From positions 23,436,001 to 23,500,000 of the forward strand of contig OX579637.1 in assembly GCA_951230915.1 (NCBI GenBank): a stretch of 64,000 nt of DNA. The letters are read 5' to 3'. The translations under genes were made by a program, and so were the position numbers. The DNA comes from Antitrichia curtipendula. Its lineage: Eukaryota; Streptophyta; Bryopsida; Hypnales; Leucodontaceae. Shown here piece after piece: positions 53,446-64,000 of this stretch; the first letter of the stretch is position 1; each line of letters begins with the position of its first letter. The notes under the pieces are model-generated. The model was given only the letters and a program-made list of their open reading frames with translations. It ran no database searches and had not been told where the DNA came from.

Positions 53446-53960
53446 AAATGGGTGGTGATTTGGATGGGGCCATGGATTTGATAGTAATGGAAAGAATATT
53501 TCCAGCTTGTACATTTTTTTTAGTTTGTAACGTGCACTTATTTAGTGACCCATGCATTTGTCATTCTCTAAAATACAAGGCTGGACCATTCTTCTGCAGT
53601 TCCAACACAGTTGAAAAAAAAATGGGTGGTGATTTGCATGGGGCCATGGATTTGATAGTAATGGAATGAATATTTCCAACTTGTAGATTTTTTCTAATTT
53701 GTAACGTGCACTTATTTAGTGAGTCATGCATTTGTCATTCTCTAAAATACAGGGCTGGACTATTCTTCTGCGGTTCGAATACAAATTTAAAAAAATGGGT
53801 GGTGATTTGCATGGGGCCATGGATTTGATAGTAATGGAAAGAGTATTTCCAACTTGTACATTTTTTTAAATTTGTAACGTGCACTTATTTAGTGAGTCAT
53901 GCATTTGTCATTCTCTAAAATACGGGGCTGGACCATTCTGTTGCGATTCCAGTACGAATT
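53446..53960 (+). repeat. Block repeated from 48245-48760 (offset 5,201)
   Basis: Contains the rare TTCCAACACAGTTG ending at 53601, otherwise at 48400 (30 monomers away). On the left this block lies before the 48990-49545 block; here it lies after that block's copy. Block order in the second copy is therefore changed. Successive unequal exchanges can produce this without any inversion, since all monomers stay in the same orientation. Confidence 0.75.
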
Positions 53961-54439
53961 AATAAAAAATGGGTGGTGATTTGGATGGGGCCATGGATTT
54001 GATAGTAATGGAAAGAATATTTCCAGCTTGTAGATTTTTTTAGTTTGTAACGTGCACTTATTTAGTGACCCATGCATTTGTCATTCTCTAAAATACGGGG
54101 CTGGACCATTCTTTTGCGATTCCAGTACGAATTAATAAAAAATGGGTGGTGATTTGCAAGGGGCCATGGATTTGATAGTAATGGAAAGAGTATTTCCAAC
54201 TTGTACATTTTTTTTAATTTGTAACGTGCACTTATTTAGTGAGTCATGCATTTGTCATTCTCTAAAATACGGGGCTGGACCATTCTGTTGCGATTCCAAT
54301 ACAGTTGAAAAAAAAATGGGTGGTGATTTGCATGGGGCCATGGATTTGATAGTAATGGAAAGAATATTTCCAGCTTGTACATTTTTTTTAATTTATAACG
54401 TGCACTTATTTAGTGAGTCATGCATTTGTCATTCTCTAA

Positions 54440-57400
54440 AATACGGGGCTGGACCATTCTTTTGCGATTCCAGTACGAATTAATAAAAAATGGGTGGTGA
54501 TTTGCATGGGGCCATGGATTTGATAGTAATGGAAAGAATATTTCTTGCTTGTACATTTTTTTTAGATGCTAACGTGCACTTATTTAGTGACCCATGCATT
54601 TGTCATTCTCTAAAATACAAGGCTTGACCATTCTTCTGCAGTTCCAATATAGTTGAAAAAAAAATGGGTGGTGATTTGCATGGGGCCATGGATTTGATAG
54701 TAATGGAAAGAATATTTCCAGCTTGTACATTTTTTTTAATTTATAACGTGCACTTATTTAGTGAGTCATGCATTTGTCATTCTCTAAAATACGGGGCTGG
54801 ACCATTCTGTTGCGATTCCAGTACGAATTAATAAAAAATGGGTGGTGATTTGGATGGGGCCATGGATTTGATAGTAATGGAAAGAATATTTCCAGCTTGT
54901 ACATTTTTTTTAGTTTGTAACGTGCACTTATTTAGTGACCCATGCATTTGTCATTCACTAAAATACAAGGCTTGACCATTCTTCTGCAGTTCCAATACAG
55001 TTGAAAAAAAAATGGGTGGTGATTTGCATGGGGCCATGGATTTGATAGTAATGGAAAGAATATTTCCAACTTGTACATTTTTTTTAATTTGTAACGTGCA
55101 CTTATTTAGTGAGTCATGCATTTGTCATTCTCTAAAATACCGGGCTGGACCATTCTGTTGCGATTCCAGTACGAATTAATAAAAAATGGGTGGTGATTTG
55201 GATGGGGCCATGGATTTGATAGTAATGGAAAGAATATTTCCAGCTTGTACATTTTTTTTAGTTTGTAACGTGCACTTATTTAGTGACCCATGCATTTGTC
55301 ATTCTCTAAAATACAAGGCTTGACTATTCTTCTGCAGTTCGAATACAGTTGAAAAAAAAATGGGTGGTGATTTGCATGGGGCCACGGATTTGATAGTAAT
55401 GGAAAGAATATTTCCAGCTTGTAGATTTTTTTTAATTTGTAACGTGCACTTATTTAGTGAGTCATGCATTTGTCATTCTCTAAAATACGGGGCTGGACCA
55501 TTCTTTTGCGATTCCAGTACGAATTAATAAAATATGGGTGGTGATTTGGATGGGGCCATGGATTTGATAGTAATGGAAAGAATATTTCCAGCTTGTACAT
55601 TTTTTTTAGTTTGTAACGTGCACTTATTTAGTGACGCATGCATTTGTCATTCACTAAAACACAAGGCTTGACCATTCTTCTGCAGTTCCAATACAGTTGA
55701 AAAAAAAATGGGTGGTGATTTGCATGGGGCCATGGATTTGATAGTAATGGAAAGAATATTTCCAGCTTGTAGATTTTTTTTAATTTGTAACGTACACTTA
55801 TTTAGTGAGTCATGCATTGGTCATTCTCTAAAATACGGGGCTGGACCATTCTGTTGCGATTCCAGTACGAATTAATAAAAAATGGGTGGTGATTTGCATG
55901 GGGCCATGGATTTGATAGTAATGGAAAGAATATTTCCAGCTTGTAGATTTTTTTTAATTTATAACGTGCACTTATTTAGTGAGTCATGCATTTGTCATTC
56001 TCTAAAATACGGGGCTGGACCATTCTATTGCGATTCCAGTACGAATTAATAAAAAATGGGTGGTGATTTGGATGGGGCCATGGATTTGATAGTAATGGAA
56101 TGAATATTTCCAGCTTGTACATTTTTTTTAGTTTGTAACGTGCACTTATTTAGTGACCCATGCATTTGTCATTCTCTAAAATACAAGGCTTGACCATTCT
56201 TCTGCAGTTCCAATACAGTTGAAAAAAAAATGGGTGGTGATTTGCATGGGGCCATGGATTTGATAGTAATGGAAAGAATATTTCCAACTTGTACATTTTT
56301 TTTAATTTATAACGTGCACTTATTTAGTGAGTCATGCATTTGTCATTCTCTAAAATACGGGGCTGGACCATTCTTTTGCGATTCCAGTACGAATTAATAA
56401 AATATGGGTGGTGATTTGGATGGGGCCATGGATTTGATAGTAATGGAAAGAATATTTCCAGCTTGTACATTTTTTTTAGTTTGTAACGTGCACTTATTTA
56501 GTGACGCATGCATTTGTCATTCACTAAAACACAAGGCTTGACCATTCTTCTGCAGTTCCAATACAGTTGAAAAAAAAATGGGTGGTGATTTGCATGGGGC
56601 CATGGATTTGATAGTAATGGAAAGAATATTTCCAGCTTGTAGATTTTTTTTAATTTGTAACGTACACTTATTTAGTGAGTCATGCATTGGTCATTCTCTA
56701 AAATACGGGGCTGGACCATTCTTTTGCGATTCCAGTACGAATTAATAAAAAATGGGTGGTGATTTGCATGGGGCCATGGATTTGATAGTAATGGAAAGAA
56801 TATTTCTTGCTTGTACATTTTTTTTAGATGCTAACGTGCACTTATTTAGTGACCCATGCATTTGTCATTCTCTAAAATACAAGGCTTGACCATTCTTCTG
56901 CAGTTCCAATATAGTTGAAAAAAAAATGGGTGGTGATTTGCATGGGGCCATGGATTTGATAGTAATGGAAAGAATATTTCCAGCTTGTACATTTTTTTTA
57001 ATTTATAACGTGCACTTATTTAGTGAGTCATGCATTTGTCATTCTCTAAAATACGGGGCTGGACCATTCTGTTGCGATTCCAGTACGAATTAATAAAAAA
57101 TGGGTGGTGATTTGGATGGGGCCATGGATTTGATAGTAATGGAAAGAATATTTCCAGCTTGTACATTTTTTTTGGTTTGTAACGTGCACTTATTTAGTGA
57201 CCCATGCATTTGTCATTCACTAAAATACAAGGCTTGACCATTCTTCTGCAGTTCCAATACAGTTGAAAAAAAAATGGGTGGTGATTTGCATGGGGCCATG
57301 GATTTGATAGTAATGGAAAGAATATTTCCAACTTGTACATTTTTTTTAATTTGTAACGTGCACTTATTTAGTGAGTCATGCATTTGTCATTCTCTAAAAT

Positions 57401-57762
57401 ACCGGGCTGGACCATTCTGTTGCGATTCCAGTACGAATTAATAAAAAATGGGTGGTGATTTGGATGGGGCCATGGATTTGATAGTAATGGAAAGAATATT
57501 TCCAGCTTGTACATTTTTTTTAGTTTGTAACGTGCACTTATTTAGTGACCCATGCATTTGTCATTCTCTAAAATACAAGGCTTGACTATTCTTCTGCAGT
57601 TCCAATACAGTTGAAGAAAAAATGGGTGGTGATTTGCATGGGGCCATGGATTTGATAGTAATGGAAAGAATATTTCCAGCTTGTAGATTTTTTTTAATTT
57701 GTAACATGCACTTATTTAGTGAGTCATGCATTTGTCATTCTCTAAAATACGGGGCTGGACCA
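54440..57762 (+). repeat. 2,262-bp offset duplication with nested 870-bp repeat
   Basis: The unusual TATTTCTTGCTTG and TTTTTAGATGCTAACG changes in one monomer occur at 54539 and 56801, 2,262 bp (13 monomers) apart. Matching covers about 54440-55500 and 56702-57762. Between them a five-monomer, 870-bp repeat is nested: AAAATATGGG at 55529/56399, ACTAAAACACAAGG at 55653/56523 and GCATTGGTCATTC at 55814/56684. Private changes include GCCACGGATTTG near 55381. Confidence 0.82.
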
Positions 57763-58720
57763 TTCTGTTGCGATTCCAGTACGAATTAATAAAAAATGGG
57801 TGGTGATTTGGATGGGGCCATGGATTTGATAGTAATGGAAAGAATATTTCCAGCTTGTACATTTTTTTTAGTTTGTAACGTGCACTTATTTAGTGACCCA
57901 TGCATTTGTCATTCTCTAAAATACAAGGCTTGACCATTCTTCTGCAGTTCTAATACAGTTGAACAAAAAATGGGTGGTGATTTGCATGGGGCCATGGATT
58001 TGATAGTAATGGAATGAATATTTCCAACTTGTAGATTTTTTCTAATTTGTAACGTGCACTTATTTAGTGAGTCATGCATTTGTCATTCTCTAAAATACAG
58101 GGCTGGACCATTCTTTTGCGGTTCGAATACAAATTTAAAAAAATGGGTGGTGATTTGCATGGGGCCATGGATTTGATAGTAATGGAAAGAATATTTCCAG
58201 CTTGTACATTTTTTTTAATTTATAACGTGCACTTATTTAGTGAGTCATGCATTTGTCATTCTCTAAAATACGGGGCTGGACCATTCTGTTGCGATTCCAG
58301 TACGAATTAATAAAAAATGGGTGGTGATTTGGATGGGGCCATGGATTTGATAGTAATGGAAAGAGTATTTCCAGCTTGTACATTTTTTTTAGTTTGTAAC
58401 ATGCACTTATTTAGTGAGTCATGCATTTGTCATTCTCTAAAATACGGGGCTGGACCATTCTGTTGCGATTCCAGTACGAATTAATAAAAAATGGGTGGTG
58501 ATTTGGATGGGGCCATGGATTTGATAGTAATGGAAAGAATATTTCCAGCTTGTACATTTTTTTTAATTTGTAACATGCACTTATTTAGTGAGTCATGCAT
58601 TTGTCATTCTCTAAAATACGGGGCTGGACCATTCTGTTGCGATTCCAGTACGAATTAATAAAAAATGGGTGGTGATTTGGATGGGGCCATGGATTTGATA
58701 GTAATGGAAAGAATATTTCC

Positions 58721-59241
58721 AGCTTGTACAATTTTTTTAGTTTGTAACGTGCACTTATTTAGTGACCCATGCATTTGTCATTCTCTAAAATACAAGGCTT
58801 GACCATTCTTCTGCAGTTCCAATACAGTTGAAAAAAAAATGGGTGGTGATTTGCATGGGGCCATGGATTTGATAGTAATGGAATGAATATTTTCAACTTG
58901 TAGATTTTTTCTAATTTGTAACGTGCACTTATTTAGTGAGTCATGCATTTGTCATTCTCTAAAATACAGGGCTGGACCATTCTTTTGCGGTTCGAATACA
59001 AATTTAAAAAAATGGGTGGTGATTTGCATGGGGCCATGGATTTGATAGTAATGGAAAGAATATTTCCAGCTTGTACATTTTTTTTAATTTATAACGTGCA
59101 CTTATTTAGTGAGTCATGCATTTGTCATTCTCTAAAATACGGGGCTGGACCATTCTGTTGCGATTCCAGTACGAATTAATAAAAAATGGGTGGTGATTTG
59201 GATGGGGCCATGGATTTGATAGTAATGGAAAGAATATTTCC
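58721..59241 (+). repeat. 521-bp three-monomer HOR, copy 1
   Basis: AGCTTGTACAATTTTTTTAG recurs at 58721, 59242 and 59763, exactly 521 bp apart. The unit is three monomers of successive end types: CAGTTCCAATACAGTTG, then GCGGTTCGAATAC, then GCGATTCCAGTACG. Each also contains the TATTTTCAACTTG change. It is the cleanest short HOR in array B. An earlier related copy lies 869 bp (five monomers) before the frame at 58943. Confidence 0.9.
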
Positions 59242-59762
59242 AGCTTGTACAATTTTTTTAGTTTGGAACGTGCACTTATTTAGTGACCCATGCATTTGTC
59301 ATTCTCTAAAATACAAGGCTTGACCATTCTTCTGCAGTTCCAATACAGTTGAAAAAAAAATGGGTGGTGATTTGCATGGGGCCATGGATTTGATAGTAAT
59401 GGAATGAATATTTTCAACTTGTAGATTTTTTCTAATTTGTAACGTGCACTTATTTAGTGAGTCATGCATTTGTCATTCTCTAAAATACAGGGCTGGACCA
59501 TTCTTTTGCGGTTCGAATACAAATTTAAAAAAATGGGTGGTGATTTGCATGGGGCCATGGATTTGATAGTAATGGAAAGAATATTTCCAGCTTGTACATT
59601 TTTTTTAATTTGTAACATGCACTTATTTAGTGAGTCATGCATTTGTCATTCTCTAAAATACGGGGCTGGACCATTCTGTTGCGATTCCAGTACGAATTAA
59701 TAAAAAATGGGTGGTGATTTGGATGGGGCCATGGATTTGATAGTAATGGAAAGAATATTTCC
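59242..59762 (+). repeat. 521-bp three-monomer HOR, copy 2
   Basis: Same monomer order as copy 1. Private changes are AGTTTGGAACGTG near 59271 and AACATGCACTTATTTAG near 59614, where copies 1 and 3 read TTTATAACGTGC in the equivalent monomer. The AACATGC form is shared with the 57.7-58.6 kb monomers, so limited conversion from them is possible. Confidence 0.88.
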
Positions 59763-60283
59763 AGCTTGTACAATTTTTTTAGTTTGTAACGTGCACTTAT
59801 TTAGTGACCCATGCATTTGTCATTCTCTAAAATACAAGGCTTGACCATTCTTCTGCAGTTCCAATACAGTTGAAAAAAAAATGGGTGGTGATTTGCATGG
59901 GGCCATGGATTTGATAGTAATGGAATGAATATTTTCAACTTGTAGATTTTTTCTAATTTGTAACGTGCACTTATTTAGTGAGTCATGCATTTGTCATTCT
60001 CTAAAATACAGGGCTGGACCATTCTTTTGCGGTTCGAATACAAATTTAAAAAAATGGGTGGTGATTTGCATGGGGCCATGGATTTGATAGTAATGGAAAG
60101 AATATTTCCAGCTTGTACATTTTTTTTAATTTATAACGTGCACTTATTTAGTGAGTCATGCATTTGTCATTCTCTAAAATACGGGGCTGGACCATTCTGT
60201 TGCGATTCCAGTACGAATTAATAAAAAATGGGTGGTGATTTGGATGGGGCCATGGATTTGATAGTAATGGAAAGAGTATTTCC
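59763..60283 (+). repeat. 521-bp three-monomer HOR, copy 3
   Basis: Third tandem copy. The next unit starting at 60284 has ACATTTTTTTTAG instead of ACAATTTTTTTAG and is longer by one monomer (694 bp), so the clean series ends here. Three copies at constant spacing with few differences suggest recent expansion. Confidence 0.88.
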
Positions 60284-63200
60284 AGCTTGTACATTTTTTT
60301 TAGTTTGTAACGTGCACTTATTTAGTGACCCATGCATTTGTCATTCTCTAAAATACAAGGCTTGACCATTCTTCTGCAGTTCCAATACAGTTGAAAAAAA
60401 AATGGGTGGTGATTTGCATGGGGCCATGGATTTGATAGTAATGGAATGAATATTTCCAACTTGTAGATTTTTTCTAATTTGTAACGTGCACTTATTTAGT
60501 GAGTCATGCATTTGTCATTCTCTAAAATACAGGGCTGGACTATTCTTCTGCGGTTCGAATACAAATTTAAAAAAATGGGTGGTGATTTGCATGGGGCCAT
60601 GGATTTGATAGTAATGGAATGAATATTTCCAACTTGTAGATTTTTTCTAATTTGTAACGTGCACTTATTTAGTGACCCATGCATTTGTCATTCTCTAAAA
60701 TACAGGGCTGGACCATTCTTTTGCGGTTCGAATACAAATTTAAAAAAATGGGTGGTGATTTGCATGGGGCCATGGATTTGATAGTAATGGAAAGAATATT
60801 TCCAGCTTGTACATTTTTTTTAATTTATAACGTGCACTTATTTAGTGAGTCATGCATTTGTCATTCTCTAAAATACGGGGCTGGACCATTCTGTTGCGAT
60901 TCCAGTACGAATTAATAAAAAATGGGTGGTGATTTGGATGGGGCCATGGATTTGATAGTAATGGAAAGAGTATTTCCAGCTTGTACATTTTTTTTAAATT
61001 GTAAGGTGCACTTATTTAGTGACCCATGCATTTGTCCTTCTCTAAAATACAAGGCTTGACCATTCTTCTGCAGTTCCAATACAGTTGAAAAAAAAATGGG
61101 TGGTGATTTGCATGGGGCCATGGATTTGATAGTAATGGAATGAATATTTCCAACTTGTAAATTTTTTTTAATTTGTCACCTGCACTTATTTAGTGACTCA
61201 TGCATTTGTCATTCTCTAAAATACAGGGCTGGACTATTCTTTTGCGGTTCGAATACAAATTTAAAAAAATGGGTGGTGATTTGTATGGGGCCATGGATTT
61301 GATAGTAATGGAAAGAGTATTTCCAACTTGTACATTTTTTTTAATTTGTAACGTGCACTTATTTAGTGAGTCATGCATTTGTCATTCTCTAAAATACAGG
61401 GCTGGACTATATTTTTGCAGTTCGAATACAAATTAAATAAAATGGGTGGTGATTTGCATGGGGCCATGGATTTGATAGTAATGGAAAAAATATTTCCAAC
61501 TTGTAGGTTTTTTTTAATTTATAACGTGCACTTATTTATTGAGTCATGCATTTGTCATTCTCTAAAATACAGGGCTGGACTATTCTTTTGCGGTTCGAAT
61601 ACAAATTTAAAAAAGTGGGTGCTGATTTGCATGGGGCCATGGATTTGATAGTAATGGAAAGAGTATTTCCAACTTGTACATTCTTTTTATTTTGTAACGT
61701 GCACTTATTTAGTGACCCATGCATTTGCATACTCTAAAATACAAGGCTGGACCATTCTTTTGCAGTTCGAATACAAATTGAAAAAAATGGGTGTTGATTT
61801 GCATGGGGCCATGGATTTGATAGTAATGGAAAGAGTATTTCCAACTTGTACATTTTTTTTAATTTGTAACGTGCACTTATTTAGTGACCCTTGCATTTGC
61901 ATTCTCTAAAATACAGGGATGGACCATTCTTTTGCAGTTCCAATACAAATTAAATGAAATGGGTGGTGATTTGCATGGGGCCATGGATTTGATAGTAATG
62001 GAAAGAGTATTTCCAACGTGTACATTTTCTTAAATTTATAACGTGCACTTATTTAGTGAGTCATGCATTTGTCATTCTCTAAAATACAGGGCTGGACCAT
62101 TCTGTTGCGGTTCCAGTACGAATTAATAAAAAATGGGTCGTGATTTGCATGGGGCCATGGAGTTGATAGTAATGGAAAGAGTATTTCCAACTTGTACATT
62201 TTCGTAAATTTGTAAGGTGCACTTATTTAGTGACTCATGCATTTGTGATTCTCTAAAATACAGGGCTGGACCATTTTTCTGCGGTTCGAATACAAGTTTA
62301 AAAAAATGGGTGGTGATTTGCATGGGGCCATGGATTTGATAGTAATGGAAAGAATATTTCCAACTTATGCATTTTTTTTAATTTGTAAGGTGCACTTATT
62401 TAGTGACCCATGCATTTGTCATTCTCTAAAATACAGGGCTGGACCATTCTTTTGCAGTTCCAATACAGTTGAAAAAAAAATGGGTGGTGATTTGCATGGG
62501 GCCATGGATTTGATAGTAATGGAAAGAATATTTCCAGCTTGTAGATTTTTTTTAATTTGTAACATGCACTTATTTAGTGAGTCATGCATTTGTCATTCTC
62601 TAAAATACGGGGCTGGAGCATTCTGTTGCGATTCCAGTACGAATTAATAAAAAATGGGTGGTGATTTGGATGGGGCCATGGATTTGATAGTAATGGAAAG
62701 AATATTTCCAGCTTGTACATTTTTTTTAGTTTGTAACGTGCACTTATTTAGTGACCCATGCATTTGTCATTCTCTAAAATACAAGGCTTGACCATTCTTC
62801 TGCAGTTCCAATTCAGTTTAATAAAAAATGGGTGGTGATTTGCATGGGGCCATGGATTTGATAGTAATGGAAAGCATATTTCCAGCTTGTACATTTTTTT
62901 TAATTCATAACGTGCACTTATTTAGTGAGTCATGCATTTGTCATTCTCTAAAATACGGGGCTGGACCATTCTGTTGCGATTCCAGTACGAATTAATAAAA
63001 AATGGGTGGTGATTTGGATGCGGCCATGGATTTGATAGTAATGGAATGAATATTTCCAACTTGTAGATTTTTTCTAATTTGTAACGTGCACTTATTTAGT
63101 GAGTCATGCATTTGTCATTCTCTAAAATACAGGGCTGGACCATTCTTTTGCGGTTCGAATACAAATTTAAAAAAATGGGTGGTGATTTGCATGGGGCCAT

Positions 63201-64000
63201 GGATTTGATAGTAATGGAAAGAATATTTCCAGCTTGTACATTTTTTTTAATTTATAACGTGCACTTATTTAGTGAGTCATGCATTTTTCATTCTCTAAAA
63301 TACGGGGCTGGACCATTCTGTTGCGATTCCAGTACGAATTAATAAAAAATGGGTGGTGATTTGGATGGGGCCATGGATTTGATAGTAATGGAAAGAGTAT
63401 TTCCAGCTTGTACATTTTTTTTAGTTTGTATCGTGCACTTATTTAGTGACCCATGCATTTGTCATTCTCTAAAATACAAGGCTTGACCATTCTTCTGCAG
63501 TTCCAATGCAGTTGAAAAAAAAATGGGTGGTGATTTGCATGGGGCCATGGATTTGATAGTAATGGAATGAATATTTCCAACTTGTAGATTTTTTCTAATT
63601 TGTAACGTGCACTTATTTAGTGAGTCATGCATTTGTCATTCTCTAAAATACAGGGCTGGACTATTCATCTGCGGTTCGAATACAAATTTAAAAAAATGGG
63701 TGGTGATTTGCATGGGGCCATGGATTTGATAGTAATGGAATGAATATTTCCAACTTGTAGATTTTTTCTAATTTGTAACGTGCACTTATTTAGTGAGTCA
63801 TGCATTTGTCATTCTCTAAAATACAGGGCTGGACCATTCTTTTGCAGTTCCAATACAGTTGAAAAAAAAATGGGTGGTGATTTGCATGGGGCCATGGATT
63901 TGATAGTAATGGAAAGAGTATTTCCAACTTGTAGATTTTTTTAAATTTGTAACGTGCACTTATTTAGTGAGTCATGCATTTGTCATTCTCTAAAATACCG
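60284..64000 (+). repeat. Right-hand satellite B monomers, array continues
   Basis: Monomers of the same three end types in looser order. 60284-60660 recurs at about 63405-63781 (offset 3,121 bp, 18 monomers), marked by a GGACTATTC ending followed by CTGCGG at 60537 and 63658. The middle, 61.2-62.4 kb, carries older-looking variants such as TTAAAAAAGTGGGTGC near 61608 and TTTTCGTAAATTTG near 62200. These resemble the 40-43 kb monomers more than the neighbours. The array is cut by the window end. Confidence 0.8.

Larger units (their letters stand above)
33186..64000 (+). repeat. Satellite B array, 173/174-bp monomer
   Basis: Tandem array of roughly 178 monomers continuing beyond the window. 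GGGTGGTG recurs at 33191, 33364, 33538 (as GGGTGTTG), 33711 and 33885, spacing 173-174 bp. Each monomer has ATGGGTGGTGATTTGCATGG, CCATGGATTTGATAG, a GTAATGGAAAGA segment, ATTTCCAACTTG, a T-tract, AACGTGCACTTATTTAG, TCATGCATTTGTCATTC, CTAAAATAC, GGCTGGACCATTC and a variable TTCCAATACA-like end. Most of the length variation lies in the A- and T-tracts. One common peptide frame starts at MGGDLHGAMD but closes within one or two monomers, so it is not a gene. No inserted elements were seen. Confidence 0.97.

Noticed and set aside
1..64000. CRISPR array.
   Set aside because: The whole period of 173-178 bp is repeated with no unique spacers, units are far too long, and there are no cas genes. The sequence is a eukaryotic-type satellite.
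33186..64000. Primate alpha satellite (171 bp) because of the similar monomer length and HORs.
   Set aside because: The B monomer does not resemble alpha satellite, and the 17-base CENP-B box pattern (TTCG....A..CGGG) was not found in either family; TTCGAATACAAATT lacks the required A and CGGG.
1..64000. tRNA, rRNA or other structured RNA genes.
   Set aside because: Every base outside the 68-bp junction fits one of the two satellite monomers; no cloverleaf or ribosomal sequence was recognised.

Overview
The window is satellite DNA from end to end, and I see no protein-coding or RNA gene. It holds two tandem arrays. Satellite A (about 1-33117) has a 178-bp monomer and satellite B (about 33186-64000) has a 173/174-bp monomer. 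A 68-bp non-array segment separates them. The short open frames on both strands are products of repetition: 178 and 173 are not multiples of 3, frames close within one or two monomers, and the same peptides recur at monomer or multiple-monomer spacing. AT-rich monomers of about 175 bp in nested higher-order repeats (HORs) are typical of centromeric or pericentromeric heterochromatin in plants and some animals. A flowering plant is my best guess, but I recognise neither family by name and the sequence alone does not settle the organism.

Satellite A layout. Positions 1-1214 are the tail of a block that returns at 21.7 kb and 25.3 kb. From 1215 to 17471 lie three head-to-tail copies of a 5,419-bp HOR. 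Each has 31 monomers, and the size is exactly 25 x 178 + 3 x 179 + 3 x 144. The array then restarts at an internal HOR phase (17472-18204). Two copies of a 1,036-bp six-monomer unit follow (18205-20276), then two copies of a 3,671-bp composite unit (recognisable 19.5-26.5 kb). At 25349-28272 the first 2.9 kb of the window is repeated. A mosaic of rearranged HOR pieces fills 28.3-32.4 kb and includes a 1,212-bp duplication. The last 0.74 kb is visibly more diverged.

Satellite B layout. 33.2-43 kb is a heterogeneous sub-array with duplications offset by 865, 1,558, 2,598 and 1,210 bp. 43-54 kb is dominated by long duplications offset by 1,727, 1,899, 3,465, 3,985, 4,679 and 5,201 bp. 54-64 kb is the most uniform part, with 2,262-, 870- and 521-bp units, the last in three perfectly spaced copies.

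The observation I rate highest is that A and B appear to be diverged members of one satellite lineage in opposite orientation. Reverse-complementing A and starting both monomers at ATGGGTG lines up at least six landmarks in the same order at nearly the same positions. The 33.1-kb junction would then be a head-to-head strand switch between two related arrays. All identities and offsets were read by eye; no alignment was run.
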